Of a DNA stretch of 64,000 bases, positions 36,801-48,575 are shown one piece after another. How positions within the stretch are numbered: the stretch's first letter is position 1; each line of letters begins with the position of its first letter. The notes under the pieces were generated by a model. That model was not told where the DNA came from, did not search any database, and saw only the letters and a list, made by a program, of their open reading frames with translations. Origin of the DNA: Pinus tabuliformis (lineage: Eukaryota; Streptophyta; Pinopsida; Pinales; Pinaceae); assembly GCA_031772625.1 (NCBI GenBank), contig CM062819.1:821725503-821789502 (forward strand), written 5' to 3'. Position numbers and translations under genes: made by a program.

Positions 36801-38222
36801 AAACCACATAAATTTCATGAAGCCCAAACAAGGCCAAACTATGTCCACAGTCTATGAACTTGGAGCCCAAGGGCCGGGGAACCTGCAAACTCTATATATT
36901 TCTTAAGATAAAATTGTTAGATCATACAATGAATTGAATCACCTAAGATAAGCCCAAAACTTAACAATAAAATGTTCCTATCATCTACAAATGAAATAAC
37001 AATTCATATAATATTGAAGCACAATATAGGAAATCACATACCCAACATGTACCACGTATCAATGAGACAAAGACACCATGAACTAAACCCTAAAGTATTT
37101 TATTATGAATTTCAGATGTTCCCAGCAGAACAGTGGCTTGACTCTAGCGTTAAAAAATCACATTTAGATGAGAGTCACTATCATCGTCTCTTGAGAAGCA
37201 AATGGATTCTAATTTATAGATAAATCCTCCAGGTGAAAATAATGGATAGTTGGCTTGATCTCCATCAAAATAATCTCGATCGTCGATAAATATTTTATCA
37301 ACTTTTAATCTCAGTGGTCGAAGATATTTATTTTTGAGGAATTTTCGAATTTCTCATTAAAACCTTTTTTTATTAATCCAAAAATAATTATTTCTATTTA
37401 ATTTCCTCAAAAATTTGACTTTGACTTAACTACCAAGGTCCAAGGGCTTAATTTTTCTCAAAAAATCTATATTTTCCTTGGTGGGGGAACTCCAAAATTT
37501 GACTTCTTCTTGACCCACGATTTTTTTGGTCACTTCCCACTTAGAGAAATTAATTTCTCAAGAAATAAAATTTTGACTCTAAATTAATTAATTTTCTGGC
37601 TTAGGATTAATTTTTTATTTTGCCAGAAAAATTAATTAATTGACACTTGAGGGGATTAATTATTTTTCCACCCTCAAATATTTTAGTCATGGTTTCTGAT
37701 TGTGAGGAACCATGCACCAAAATATTTTTTACATCAAATAATTTACAAATTCAACCCTCAAAGGGGGAATACCCATTCACTATAGACCCTCAAAATTTTT
37801 ACCCAATTCTGCAACACAATATGATCTAGTATACCAAGTGAATTGTAATAAAATAATTTAGCCAAATAACCTAAATTATTCCAAAATCACTTTTACAATA
37901 GACTTAACTAAGAAAATTAGGACTCACCTAAGACTTTGACAATAAATTCCACCCTAGCTTTGTGGTTAAACTGGAGGAAAAACTCTACCAATTATATGTG
38001 TTTAGAAGCACTTATAGATCGGTGAGACAAAAATCCTGCTAGGATGAAATTTGTCACCAAAATCATAGGCTTACATAATTAACGATTGTACTAGCATCAT
38101 TTACATTACAATTTGCATAAACTGGGTTTACAATGACATAATAATTGGTTGGCTGATGATTATAAACTTTGAAAAAATGTGTACAACTGCTTCCTTGGAC
38201 TTGTAACAAAGTAGGTGCAACA
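33859..38222 (-). repeat. 5' LTR of element T (LTR-B, 4,364 bp)
   Basis: It runs from TGTTGTCATTCATATTG to GTAGGTGCAACA and matches LTR-A at both ends and across most of its length. It retains a 1,761-bp segment (35297-37057) missing from LTR-A. That segment includes a GC- and purine-rich block at about 35820-36300 that is unlike the AT-rich surroundings. TATA-like CTATAAATTAG lies on the minus strand near 37209-37219. At 4.4 kb it is unusually long even for plant gypsy LTRs. Confidence 0.9.
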
Positions 38223-38227
38223 GGGTC

Positions 38228-38347
38228 AAAATATAATTAGGGCCTACATAAAAATAATAATGTAAGGGCACAATAATAAAAATAGTGGGACTATGGGGCA
38301 CAACAATAACAATATGGGTGCTACACTAGTATCATAGGGACTTAACA
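38228..38347 (-). repeat. G2 3' LTR, inner part
   Basis: This 120-bp piece completes the LTR begun at 22393-22561. It starts with AAAATATAATTAGGGC, as in the 5' LTR at 48741, and ends in TTAACA at 38347. The purine tract GGAAGAGGGGCA lies immediately inside it on the minus strand. The 3' LTR totals 289 bp against 259 bp for the 5' LTR, which lacks about 30 bp near a run of GGCACAA repeats. Confidence 0.9.
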
Positions 38348-38349
38348 TG

Positions 38350-41300
38350 CCCCTCTTCCACTTAATTAGATACTCTGAAATTAATCGATTTTGTAGTTTT
38401 CGGATTCTTGTTTCTGTTATTTCTTCAAGCTCCAATATGATTTTTCCTTCCTCGTCAAGTTCTGGAAATATAGTGTGAATTGGGAGCTTGTCACCTATAA
38501 CCTTCTTTAAGCATGAAACATGGAAAATTGGGTGTCCTCGCGAAGATTTGGGAAACTTTAATTTGTATGACATAGTACCAATATTTTGCAATGCCTTGTA
38601 AGGGCAATAATACTTAGGTGATAATTTATTATCCTTCTTAGCTTGCCTGAGGGACATTTATTTGTATGGTTGTGGTTGTAAAAATATCTAATCACCCACA
38701 TCAAAAATTCTTTCACTGTGATGTTGATATGTATGTTGTTTCATTTGATTCTGTGCCATAGTTAGGTTATCCTTTAAGAGTTGGAGAACTCGATGTTGGT
38801 GCTTGATGTGATCTTCCACTGCTTGAACCTTAGAATTGTTTCTTAAAGACAATGCGATGGATGGTTGATGATATCCATAAAGTGCCATAAATGGAGTAAT
38901 TTTTTATGCGGTATGGAAGGAAGTGTTATACCACCATTCTACCGAAGGTAACTTCTTAACCCATTTTGTTTGTTTATCATATACAAAGCAACAAATATAT
39001 CCTTCCAAACTTTTGGTCACTATCTCAATTTTCCCATGATATTGAGGATGATAATATGAGCTATGAGATAATTTAGTACCAAGAGAAGTGTCCAAAAATT
39101 TCTTGTGAAAATGGTATCTTTGTCACTTACAATAATCTTTGGTTTTCCATGTAGCTTTTGAATTATTTCCACAAATGCAATAGCAACTTTATTGGCTTTG
39201 AAATGATGAGATAGTGCACACAAGTGTGCATACTTGGTAATTCTATCAACTACCACCATGATGACACTCTTTCCTTCGAAATTGTGTAAACCTATGATAA
39301 AATCCATTTATACCTCCTCCTAATGTTGACTTTGAATGGCTAATGGTTATAAAACACCTAGGGTCTTAATTGTCTCAATTCTTTTTTTTTTGTAAATTAA
39401 ACATTCTACCACAAATTTCTGAATATAAGATTTAAGGTGATCCCAAAAAATTTCCTTCTTGACCCTGTGGTAAGTTTTTAAAAATCATGAATGCCCTCCT
39501 ATAGGAGAGGTGTGAAATTCCAAAATAATCTTTTGTTTGATTTGGGAGTTCTTACATAGATATAAGTAATCTTTGTACCACAGTGAATCATTTTTTGAGG
39601 TAAATGTATCATATGCATTGGGATCTTGCAACAAGTTTTGAATGAGTTTCCACACCTCTTCATCATTTTTGTATTCATCCCTTGCTTTAGTTATCCAATT
39701 AGGTTAGAGAATATAAATGGTATAGAGAAATGCCTCCACATCCTCATCCCTTCTTGAGAGTGCATTTGCAACAACATTTTTCTTCCCTTTTTTGTAGATG
39801 ATTTCAAAGTCATGACCAAACATATTTGTGCTACCCATTTTTTCTACTCTTCTGAAGATAATCTTTGTCCTGAGAAGTATTTAAGACTATCATGATTTGT
39901 TTTTACCTTGAAGTGTCTTCCCATTAGGTAAGGGCGTCATTTCTTCAAGGCATGTAGTATTTCCAACATTTACTTCTCATAAATAGGTTTTTGTAGATAC
40001 TTTCCCTTGATTGGATGAATTTCAAAAGCAATGGGTCTTCCTTCTTGCATTAAAATGACACCAATGCAATTTCTTGTGGCATCCAATTCCACAATAAAGG
40101 TTTTTGTGAAGTATGGTGTAGCTAGGATCAAAGCTTGGCACATTGCCTCTTTAATATGTTCAAAGGCCTTAGTTGCTTGTAGAGTCCAAAAAAATGCATC
40201 TTTCTTTAGTAATATTGTTAGAGGTGATGCTATTTTCCCATAATTCTTAACAAACTTGTGATAATACCCTGTCAATCTAAGAAATCCTTGAAGATGCTTG
40301 AAGGTTGTGAGGACTTTCGTTTCCTTGATGGATTTAATTTTGTTAGGGTCTACCTTAACGTCTCCATGAGATACCACTTCATGTACCCCAAATAAAAATT
40401 TGGAGGGTTTTGCATATAATTGTTTCACCTCCAATAGTTTGAGCACCTTGTCAACATGTTGAACATGAGATTTCCAAGAATTTTTGTGGATTAGTATATC
40501 ATCAAAAATTACTAAAAAAAAAATTCTAAGGAAGGGTTTGAAAGTGGAATTCATCAAACCTTGAAATGTGGAAGGTGCATTAGTAAGGCCAAAAGGTATG
40601 ACAGAATTCATAATTTTTTCATTAGTTTTGAATGTTGTTTTTGGAATGTCTTATGTATTCATTCTAACTTGATGATATCCTAAAAAAAGATTGAGATTGG
40701 TAAAGTAAACTGCTCCATGAAGTTCATCCAACAATTCATCAATGACAGGAATAAGAAATTTATCTTTAATAGTGAGCTTGTTGAGCTCTCTATCATCTAG
40801 ACACATACACCATGATCCATATTTCTTGTGCATCAATAATATTAGAGAAGAGAAAGAAATTTGGCTAGGTTGAATTATACCTCCCTCTAGCATTTCTACA
40901 ACCATACATTCAATTTCACTATTTTGGGCATAGGGATATCTATAAGGCCTAATGTTTGGAGGAACACTTCCTGGAATAAAGTGAATAACATGATCATGAT
41001 TGCAAATAGGTGGGATACCTTTGGGAGTCTCAAATACCTTGGAATTATTTTCAAGTTCTCTTTGGAGATCTAGAGAAATGGGTGACTTAGATGTTTGAAC
41101 ATCTAGTGAGCATAATTGTGCAATTACCCCCTCGTTGTTCCTTATTCAAAATATGTTTCATGCCATTAGAGTTGATTATCTTCCCAGTTTACCCTATGGT
41201 ACCCCTTAATTCAATTTCCTTTCCTTCCCATAAAATTTTCAAGAAAATTTCTTGAAAATTAAAATCTGTTGTCCCCAAATATTATAACCATTGGACTCCT

Positions 41301-41485
41301 AATACAACATCAGCACCACCCATTGGAATCGAAAGATTTGGACTATTTAATACATATTCCCCTATGACACTTCCCTAAGAAATTTATAATTCCTTCATAT
41401 GCAATCATCACTTGATACTCTAGTGTTAGATATAGGAATAAATTCAAATCCTTGGCGATCTTACAATGAATAAAATTATGGGTAC
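38350..41485 (-). pseudogene. pol of G2: RT, RNase H, integrase, truncated chromodomain
   Basis: On the minus strand the order is protease C-terminus (about 41300), RT with YGSWCMCLDDRELNKL (about 40800), PFGLTNAPSTFQGLM (about 40580) and the DDILIH box (about 40500), then RNase H (IVELDATRNCIGVIL, about 40080). The integrase has the core MDFIIGLHNFEGKSV (about 39300) and KIIVSDKDTIF (about 39130). The C-terminus ends SEYLIKWKRGML: the chromodomain is cut off after IKWK, and the frame runs through the purine tract into the 3' LTR, stopping at 38244. Many stops and shifts are present. The closest relative in the window is G1. Confidence 0.85.
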
Positions 41486-44400
41486 TGTTAGTGTCAGTCT
41501 TTCCAGCCTTCCTCTAGTGATCAAATATGCTCTTACAAAGTGGTCTCAGAGTGTCAAAGCCAAATTTTGTCATTTCAGTGAGTCTTCAAGCAAAATTTGG
41601 TCACTAGGCATTAGGTCTAGGGTTTGCTTTCACTCCTTCTAAAGTTGTCCAAATGTCAGTCTATGTCACTATTCAGCTGAGTCTATCATCATTCATAGGG
41701 TTTCATTATCATGTCAGTGTCTATGGGTCATTCTACACCTTGTTCATGCTTCAGTTGCGCCTAGGCAGGGTCATTTCCCTCTCCTAGGGTTTTGAAAGCT
41801 AATTTCTCTTGAACGGTCAAATCATTGGCAAAACTTGTATCCAGATGTTCATACACCTTCCCCTATCCTTCAAATACCCTATCAAATGCTTCCCATCACT
41901 GAGATCCCCCAAAATCCTCATTTTTGCACAAACCCTAGTTTCTAGCTACAACTTGGCAATTTTCTAGGGTTGGCCTGTGTTTTGCCCTTTTGGACCCCTT
42001 CCCCTCGCTCAATCTCTGAGATTCCACTTTCCCCTACTTCCTAACATCCCTCCCCACTCCCAAAATTTTCCCCAAGAATTTAGAAGCCCCCTATCCCCTT
42101 CATTTCGCTTCATTTCGACAGAATTCCTTGTTTCACACATCGGGATAAGTTTCACTCAAATTATGTTTCTGAGCAATCAAAGATGAATTTTGGGAAACTG
42201 AGAGAGGTTTTTTTCCAAAACATGCCAAATAAGAAAAACCTCCTTCACTTTTTTCACAGGTGTCATGGTTTGAGAGAAATGTTAAGAATACCATTGCCTC
42301 AGGAGAATCAAAGGCACCTCTGAAGTGACTTTGGGAAATTCAAGTTTTCTCCTAGCCTGGTTGGTCAAATAACTTACTTGATGGGTAAAATGATAACTAG
42401 ACACAAAGGGATTTCCAATGAGCTATCATGAGCTCAATTTGGGGTTGAGGAAGGCATTCAAAAGTTGACTGCAACAGCACTCTTCCTTGAGGCAGCCTCA
42501 TTTGGCACATTTTGACCAGTATTGGGATATTTGATTTTTTACAGGGAAAATGAACTCCAAATTGAAAAATTCCAGTTGGGTTGGAAATTATACTCAAAGA
42601 CCTTTCCAACGAGCTATCCTGTGCCCGATTCCAACACCGGGAAGGCCTCCAAAAGCCTCCTGAAAAAGCGCGACCCGTTGAGCCTGGCGCGCGACCCATC
42701 AGGCTGCCTTTTCCAGTGCAAAATTTACACAGGTGCGACCCATCAATGGCGCGTGACCCGTTGGGTGAGGTGCGCGACCCGTCAGTGCCCTTAATATCAA
42801 ACTGCCTGCAAATTTGCCAAGGAGCCACAAATTGCCAAATTTTGCAAGGTTTGCTTAATCGAGGATGAGAATGGTGTTGATGGATTTGAATAAGGTCCCC
42901 GAAGAAGATGAGTCACATACCTTTATTATGTTGTACAAATATGGAAAGCCAATCAGCCAAGTTTCATGCTCCAATTCTCTAGTGAAGATACCTGTAGCCT
43001 TGCATGTTAAGGAGATGACTCCAGCGGCAATGCTTCCACTATCAAAGTTGCCTCGGGTTTATTTTCATGCAGCTGGCCAGAATCGGCAACAATCATTAGA
43101 ATTTGAGACATTTCTTGGTTATCTCCTCAAAAGAGACAAAATTGCTGTGTGTCATTTTAGATGGTATGAATTCCTTATAACACCACTATCTGGAAGTTTT
43201 GATCGTGTTGGTGTTGCTTATCGTCTCATGAAGTCGTGTAGGGATGGTGAAGTTCTAGGTGGTGCTGCATCTAATGATAACAGAATTAGAGAACCAATGG
43301 CAGCTCAAGTGGATGCTGTGATTGGGCCCCAGAATCCTTCTTTATACACCAGGATATCACAGGATGATATAAAACGTGAAGACTCTCAGTCTAAGATGGT
43401 TGTAGAGGATGCTTACTTGCAGCCACAAAATTTTCAAACATTACACACAAGGCTGGTGAAGGGCAATGCAACTCGGGTGATTTCTAATGACTATCAACAA
43501 GGTGGACCATACCCAAATGTGTCAGCTCCATATGAACACATGTTTCCATTGCATAGGGCATCTGAAGAGGTCAACAGGTGTATTCAGAGTGGTTCACCTC
43601 GAGTAGAAAACAACACTTCACCTCGAGTAGAAAACAACACTTCACCTCGAGTGGAAAGCAACACTCCACCTCTGGCTGAGAATGCATCACATCAAAAGGA
43701 ACATGGCACTAAATAGCCTAGCCACAGCACAAATCCCAAGAAATTTTGAGCATTTTGGGTAAATTTTGGTTTTTCAGGCAATTTACAGGTTTTTCCTCAT
43801 TAACGGGTCTCACCCCCCGCGCGACCCTACATCATGGCAACTCCATTTTGCCAAAACTCAGCATTTCCAGATTTGTCATGAGAAGTTACATATTCTCATC
43901 AATGGACTTGAGATTTTATGAAGATTTGGGCCTCCAGAAAGTCAAAAAACAAGCAAAAAATGACTTTCTGCCACATTTTTGAGTTGCAGAAAGCAGTCTT
44001 GGGAGATTGCCATTTTGGAGGGGCAAATGACCACCAAATTCAAAAATTCCAGTTGGGTTGGAAAGTAGACTCACATACCTTTCCAACAAGCCTACTCTTG
44101 CTCAATTTGGACACCTGGAAGTGCCCCAAATGTGGTCCCAAAGACGCGCGACCCGTCAGGCAGAGGCGCGCGACCCGTCAGGCAAATTTTTCCAAATTTC
44201 AGTGTACAGCTCAGAAAAACGCAGTTTGACCCTGTTTGACTTTTTGGGGTGGACTATTATCCTCTTTGATGTAATTAATGTACTTTTATGACACTTTTAC
44301 TCTTATGTACCTCTTCTAGAAGATTCATTCATGAAAAAGGTGAAAATTAAATGAATGAATTGGTTTCCTAGTTTATAGAGGCAAGTTGTTTTGACTGCCT

Positions 44401-45176
44401 AGTTTGTAGTGCTTAGTTTAGAAGTGGTTGAAACAGCTCCTAGGATAGTGAGCTCGACCCATGGAGGCAGGGAAAGAGGTTAGATGATCTATATTATGTA
44501 CTTTCTTGCTCATTTTCATGGTTGGACTCTTGAGGGAGAAGCTATCATTGTATTATTCACTGTATCTCTGCAATTTTTGGCTAAGGAAGACCAGGGTTTT
44601 GCAGTCCTTTTTAGGATTCTTGTGGTTACATGTATTGATGGTGTGTTTCTCTATGTACCTGTAAGTGTGTTATGTGAATCATTTCCTTTCTTTTCCTTCT
44701 GCACATTAAGCAAACGAAGTGTTAAAGTAAGAATTCATGATTGTCATGCTCTGCTTTTAAGTTTGTTTAATTTCAATGTTTTCTACTATTTAAGGAGAAT
44801 TCAAAGTTAATGTTTGCTCTCCTTAGCTCCTCACCTGTCATTCCTGACCATCCACCTCAATAAAAGGCATCAATAGTGTCTCCTATCTCGCCCCAAAGAC
44901 CCCCCTACAGAAACTGTGTCCAATCCCCGCACCCAAAATTGCCATCCCCTCAATTTGCCACCAAAAACCCTAAAAACCCCAAATCAACCCTTTTGATCAG
45001 TTTACTAGCCTAAAATCAGTGTTACCCTATTGGTCATCTCATCCATTGAAGATCTCACCGAGATAGACTGGAGAGAGCCCTCTCCAGCCCCGTAGGGCTA
45101 GCTACGAGGCTAAGTGGTTTGATGTTGCCTTGAGGTTTACCTTTCTCAGCCTGAGGTGAAATTTCAAGCGCTAACA
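41486..45176 (+). mobile_element. TG...CA element E1 (3.7 kb) carrying a host-like ORF, TSD GGTAC
   Basis: E1 begins TGTTAGTG and ends CGCTAACA, is flanked by GGTAC on both sides (41481-41485 and 45177-45181), and interrupts the protease region of G2. No LTR pair, primer site or retroviral gene is seen, so it is a giant solo LTR or a non-autonomous element of unknown class mobilised by an LTR-type integrase. It contains an intronless 283-codon ORF (42865-43716) flanked by direct repeats of about 190 bp (42540-42735 and 44030-44215) and several CpG-rich GCGCGACCC motifs. Its strand is given after the ORF it carries. Confidence 0.8.
42865..43716 (+). CDS. Intact ORF in E1, possibly a captured host gene fragment (weak SPOC-like pattern)
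   Basis: This 283-residue frame is uninterrupted, in a region where almost every other frame is broken. The N-terminus contains DLNKVPEEDE. Residues about 70-125 read LPRVYFHAAGQNRQQ, then FETFLGYLLKRDKIAVCHF and FLITPLSG. The order (hydrophobic strand, F..FL.YL..KD..AV, then FL..P) resembles the C-terminal half of plant SPOC domains of the FPA type, but I would not assign the family without a search. The C-terminus has a 10-residue tandem repeat (SPRVENN, three to four copies). There are no introns and no obvious promoter. A captured, reverse-transcribed host fragment or an element-specific protein are the two main options. Confidence 0.5.
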   Translation: MRMVLMDLNKVPEEDESHTFIMLYKYGKPISQVSCSNSLVKIPVALHVKEMTPAAMLPLSKLPRVYFHAAGQNRQQSLEFETFLGYLLKRDKIAVCHFRWYEFLITPLSGSFDRVGVAYRLMKSCRDGEVLGGAASNDNRIREPMAAQVDAVIGPQNPSLYTRISQDDIKREDSQSKMVVEDAYLQPQNFQTLHTRLVKGNATRVISNDYQQGGPYPNVSAPYEHMFPLHRASEEVNRCIQSGSPRVENNTSPRVENNTSPRVESNTPPLAENASHQKEHGTK

Positions 45177-45181
45177 GGTAC

Positions 45182-45739
45182 TACCTGAATCAATCAACAA
45201 TATTATACTTTTTTTCTTGATATAGCCTTCTAGCTTGAGAGTTTGAGTGTTAATTCTCGCCAATGCGTTGCATGATATGGTCATATTAATTTATTATTTT
45301 TAAACTCTTGGGGTTGGTTCTTATTGTATATCTTCTTCTTTTTATGTTTCTTGTTCCTTTTCTTCCTCCTCTTGACAATCTATGTAAAATAATACATATT
45401 CCCCTATGACACTTCCCTAAGAAATTTATAATTCCTTCATATGCAATCATCACTTGATACTCTAGTGTTAGATATAGAAATAAATTCAAATCCTTGGTTA
45501 TCTTACAATGAATAAAATTATGGTTACTACCTGAATCAATCAACAATATTATATTTTTCTTCTTGATATATCCTTCTAGCTTGAGAATTTGAGTGTTAAT
45601 TCTCGCCAATGCGTTGTATAATATGGTCATATTCATTTATTATTTTTAAACTCTTGGGGTTGGTTCTTAGTGTATATCTTCTTCTTTTTATGTTTCTTGT
45701 TCCTTTTCTTCCTCCTCTTGACAATCTATGTAAAATAAT
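45182..45739 (-). repeat. Tandem duplication of the G2 protease region (346-bp unit)
   Basis: The second unit is 45393-45739. The first unit is 41351-41485 plus 45182-45392, now split by E1. Both contain ATTCCCCTATGACACTTCCC and CTTGACAATCTATGTAAAAT, and differ at only a few sites. The junction lies at a short AATA(CAT) match. The duplicated part covers the protease active-site region (IDSGSNHNFIH on the minus strand at about 45500) and its upstream linker. Confidence 0.85.
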
Positions 45740-47880
45740 TTCTTCTCAGTACACTTATGACCCTCTGAGTGTATTTGTTACTAGAACTGTAACAAATCCC
45801 TTTTGCTCCTTTTTCCTCCTTTTGTTGTGGTTTCAAACTCATAGGTTGTGGGAGGCTAGGAATAGCAACACTTCCATCCTTATAGTTGTGAGTGGTATAC
45901 CTCCTTGTTGCCATAATTTTTCTTTCAACTTTTCTTACCACCTTGAATGCATTGTCTAATGACTTAGGTTCCGAAAGGTGAATCTCATCTTGGATGTGAT
46001 CCTTTAAAGTCCTTATGAAGACATCAATTAGATGCTCCTATGGAATATTATTTACCTTCATATTCAATCTTTGGAAGTCTCAAGTGCTCCCGAACTGAAC
46101 CCTTTTGTTTGAGATTTATCAATTGGCTAAAGAAGGTATTTCTCTTTGTATCCTCAAAATGTGCTATCAATTCCACCATAAAAATTGTCCAAGTGGCAAG
46201 TTATTTACGAGAACAAAGCCATTGATACCACACAAACTTATTGGGTTCTAAATATAAAGATGAAATGCATACCCTTTTTGTGTGTTGCACATTGTGTAGA
46301 TCAAAAAACTACTTCATTTGTAGTATCCATGTTACCAGATCCTTGCCATCAAAATTCCCCATATCTATATTTGGAATATGTTTGGTCTTCAACCCAAAGT
46401 TATAGTCTCTAAAATCATGATTCACATTCCTTTTTTTTTCATAAATAGTTTCATGGAATACCTTATTGCCATTATGAAGCATTTTTTGTAGCAACTTTGT
46501 CAAACCTTACTTCAAACCTTTAATTTATGCTTTTAAACCATCCTTCATACCTTCCATGTGTAGAAATTTTGAATAATATGACACTTATTCACAAATATTA
46601 TTCCGATTATACGCTATTGCGGAATACATGCATAATACATAACCTCCTCTACGTTGATCATCAATTTAGCAGCATTAAAAACAATGAAACATCAATCGCA
46701 TGCACATATTAACACAATATGTAACCCGGGGAAAGCATATGGTTGAAAACCCCACACTATCTTTATATTATAATGATTGATAACATGTAACAATACATAG
46801 TACAATACTCCTCACAAGTACTTAGTACTATCTCCACCTGTTACACACAAACTAGCTCAGATCTGATGCTTCAAATCTCCTCCACTGTTTGCCTGCCTCC
46901 ACTGCGCAATCCTACAAGAGAATAATGATGAATGGCTGAAGAAAACTCATATTTCCCTGGCTGAACCACGCAATCCTCATTGGCATAACTCAATCCCATT
47001 GATTGTGCAAGATCTCATGCACAACTATAGTCACATCTGATAGCAATCTCAACCTCTAACACTTGTCTCCACTAAACTGTTCATGCACTGAGTTAACTGA
47101 TGTATTCTTTAGTTTCTTTATGAGTTAATAATTAGTGAATTAATTAACAATTAATTCACATCACTCATCACTAGTGTATTCTGCTGTTAAACTAAATACA
47201 ACTAGTTTAAGCAAGTCAAACTGAACACAACTCCATCAACTCCTCAATCAACTCCACCAAAACTCAACCACTTGAGTTCTAACTGAAGTCCACCATGCAA
47301 TAGCTCAACTAACCCACAAGAAAAGTGTATTTCCTTCTGACAGCTGCATGTGCCACATCTGTAGCTCAAACTAAAGTGCTCCAAGAGGATAAGATAATGT
47401 TTATAGTCCAAATATTATTATGAGCTAATAATATTCGACTGTTCTATTTTTAGCCTAGCAATCTAAAAATAGAAACCACCCATATGTCTAAAAATAGAAG
47501 TCCATCTATTTTTACCAACATGACCAATCATCCACAAATAGCATCCTGCAACTCATAAACCATGATCCATATGTCTAAAAATAGACATAGTCCAAAAATA
47601 GACTTTGCGCCAAAAATAGCCTGCGGGCCCACTTAGTGAAGGCGACTTATTTCCACTAAGCTCCATCATCTTGTTGCATTCTCAACACCATGTCTACTTT
47701 TATGCTCGATTTCATTTCTTTTAGTTCATATTTGGTTTCGCTTTGTGAGAGTGAAATTTCTTGCACTTGGTCTCATAATTTTGATATATCATGTTGTATT
47801 TCTTCCTCTTCTTCATGCGTCATAGTAGAGATTTCTGAGGGCTTAATGAGTGTATAATTTTTTTTTTGTTTGGGAGGCAT
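45740..47880 (-). pseudogene. gag of G2, split by E2
   Basis: The minus-strand start at 47880 (MPPKQKK) is followed by MTHEEEEEIQHDISKL, the same as in G1. After E2, frames at 46503 give VNHDFRDYNFGLKTKHIP and NFDGKDLVTWILQM, the gag N-terminal domain. The region then continues through FFSQLI (about 46130) to a decayed zinc knuckle (CYSSSNKYT, about 45780) in which the second Cys and the His are lost. A stop interrupts the leader helix near 47790 and others follow. In the intact relative, gag is about 370 residues long. Confidence 0.8.
46559..47687 (-). mobile_element. Solo-LTR-like insertion E2 (1,129 bp), TSD CCATG
   Basis: E2 begins TGTAGAAATT and ends TTCTCAACA on the plus strand (TGTTGAGAA...TTTCTACA on the minus). 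It is flanked by CCATG at 46554-46558 and 47688-47692 and breaks the gag of G2. It has no ORF and no second LTR. It contains repeated CTAAAAATAG / CTATTTTTAG words between 47440 and 47630. It is best read as a solo LTR of another family. Confidence 0.8.
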
Positions 47881-48575
47881 TTTGGAACCAATTAATTATA
47901 TCTATGCTTCACTATTCCCTTTGAATCACTTCAAACTGATTTTTCAAACAAAAATTTTGCAAATTTAAAAATACACACCTTTTAAGAGCTTCATTTTGAG
48001 CTTGTCGATATGGCTGACCTTGAAACTATTGTATATCTATCATTTCGGCCTCCCTAAGTCTCAAATTGTGTCCCAAGGTAACTTTTTATGTCTCCTTTAC
48101 AATTCCAAGAGTCAGACTGAGATTGGATTCTCCAAGATAAATTTATGTCAAATCTCCCACGATGACTTGATTATGGACACGTTCAGTAGAGCGAACTTGT
48201 ATGGGATGCCACGTGTAACTACTTCCACCTTTGGCCTTGAAACATGTACCCAAAAAACTAAAGTTCGTCCAATTTTAAACACTTTTAATGGAATTCAAAT
48301 CCAATGCTCAAAGAGAAAGTTATGATGATTTTCCTCGGGACACCTGTTTGAGACTGAATTCTGGAGCATAAAAAAACCTTAACTTCCTTAGGCCATATCT
48401 CTAAAAATATAGTGAACCAAGGTCTGAAATTTTAACCAGACGTTCATCGCTATTTGAAATCCATGTGGTCAAAATTTAAGCTTCTGAAACCTCACAAGAA
48501 AAAAATGATAGCGAAAATTCCAAGATGACTTGTTTGAATGAGCAAAACCCTAAGATCCAGAGTTCTAATACCAAA
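47881..48575 (-). other. Untranslated leader and primer site of G2
   Basis: The minus strand next to the LTR reads TGGTATTAGAAC (48573-48562), a tRNA-iMet primer site with two changes from TGGTATCAGAGC. The leader of about 690 bp carries a module (CATATCTCTAAAAATATAG, TCTGAAATTTT, about 48390-48450) also present three times in the leader of element L. It is non-coding. Confidence 0.75.

Larger units (their letters stand above)
22562..38222 (-). mobile_element. Tat-like Ty3/gypsy element T (15.7 kb)
   Basis: T is a complete minus-strand element with two long LTRs (22562-26290 and 33859-38222, TGTTG...CAACA type), a primer site resembling the 3' end of tRNA-Asp, and degraded gag, extra RNase H, RT, RNase H and integrase in that order. 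The 5-bp direct repeat GGGTC on both sides (22557-22561 and 38223-38227) shows integrase-mediated insertion into the 3' LTR of G2. Giant LTRs, the tRNA-Asp-type primer site and an additional archaeal-type RNase H point to the plant Tat group. The LTRs have diverged by many substitutions and large indels, so the insertion is old. It also contains solo LTR S1. Confidence 0.9.

Noticed and set aside
42397-42828. A 143-codon minus-strand frame inside E1
   Set aside because: It overlaps the CpG-rich direct repeat and lies antisense to repeat sequence. No domain is visible, and the second copy of the repeat does not keep the frame.
45609-45959. A 116-codon plus-strand frame
   Set aside because: It is antisense to the G2 gag and protease region and has no recognisable pattern of its own.
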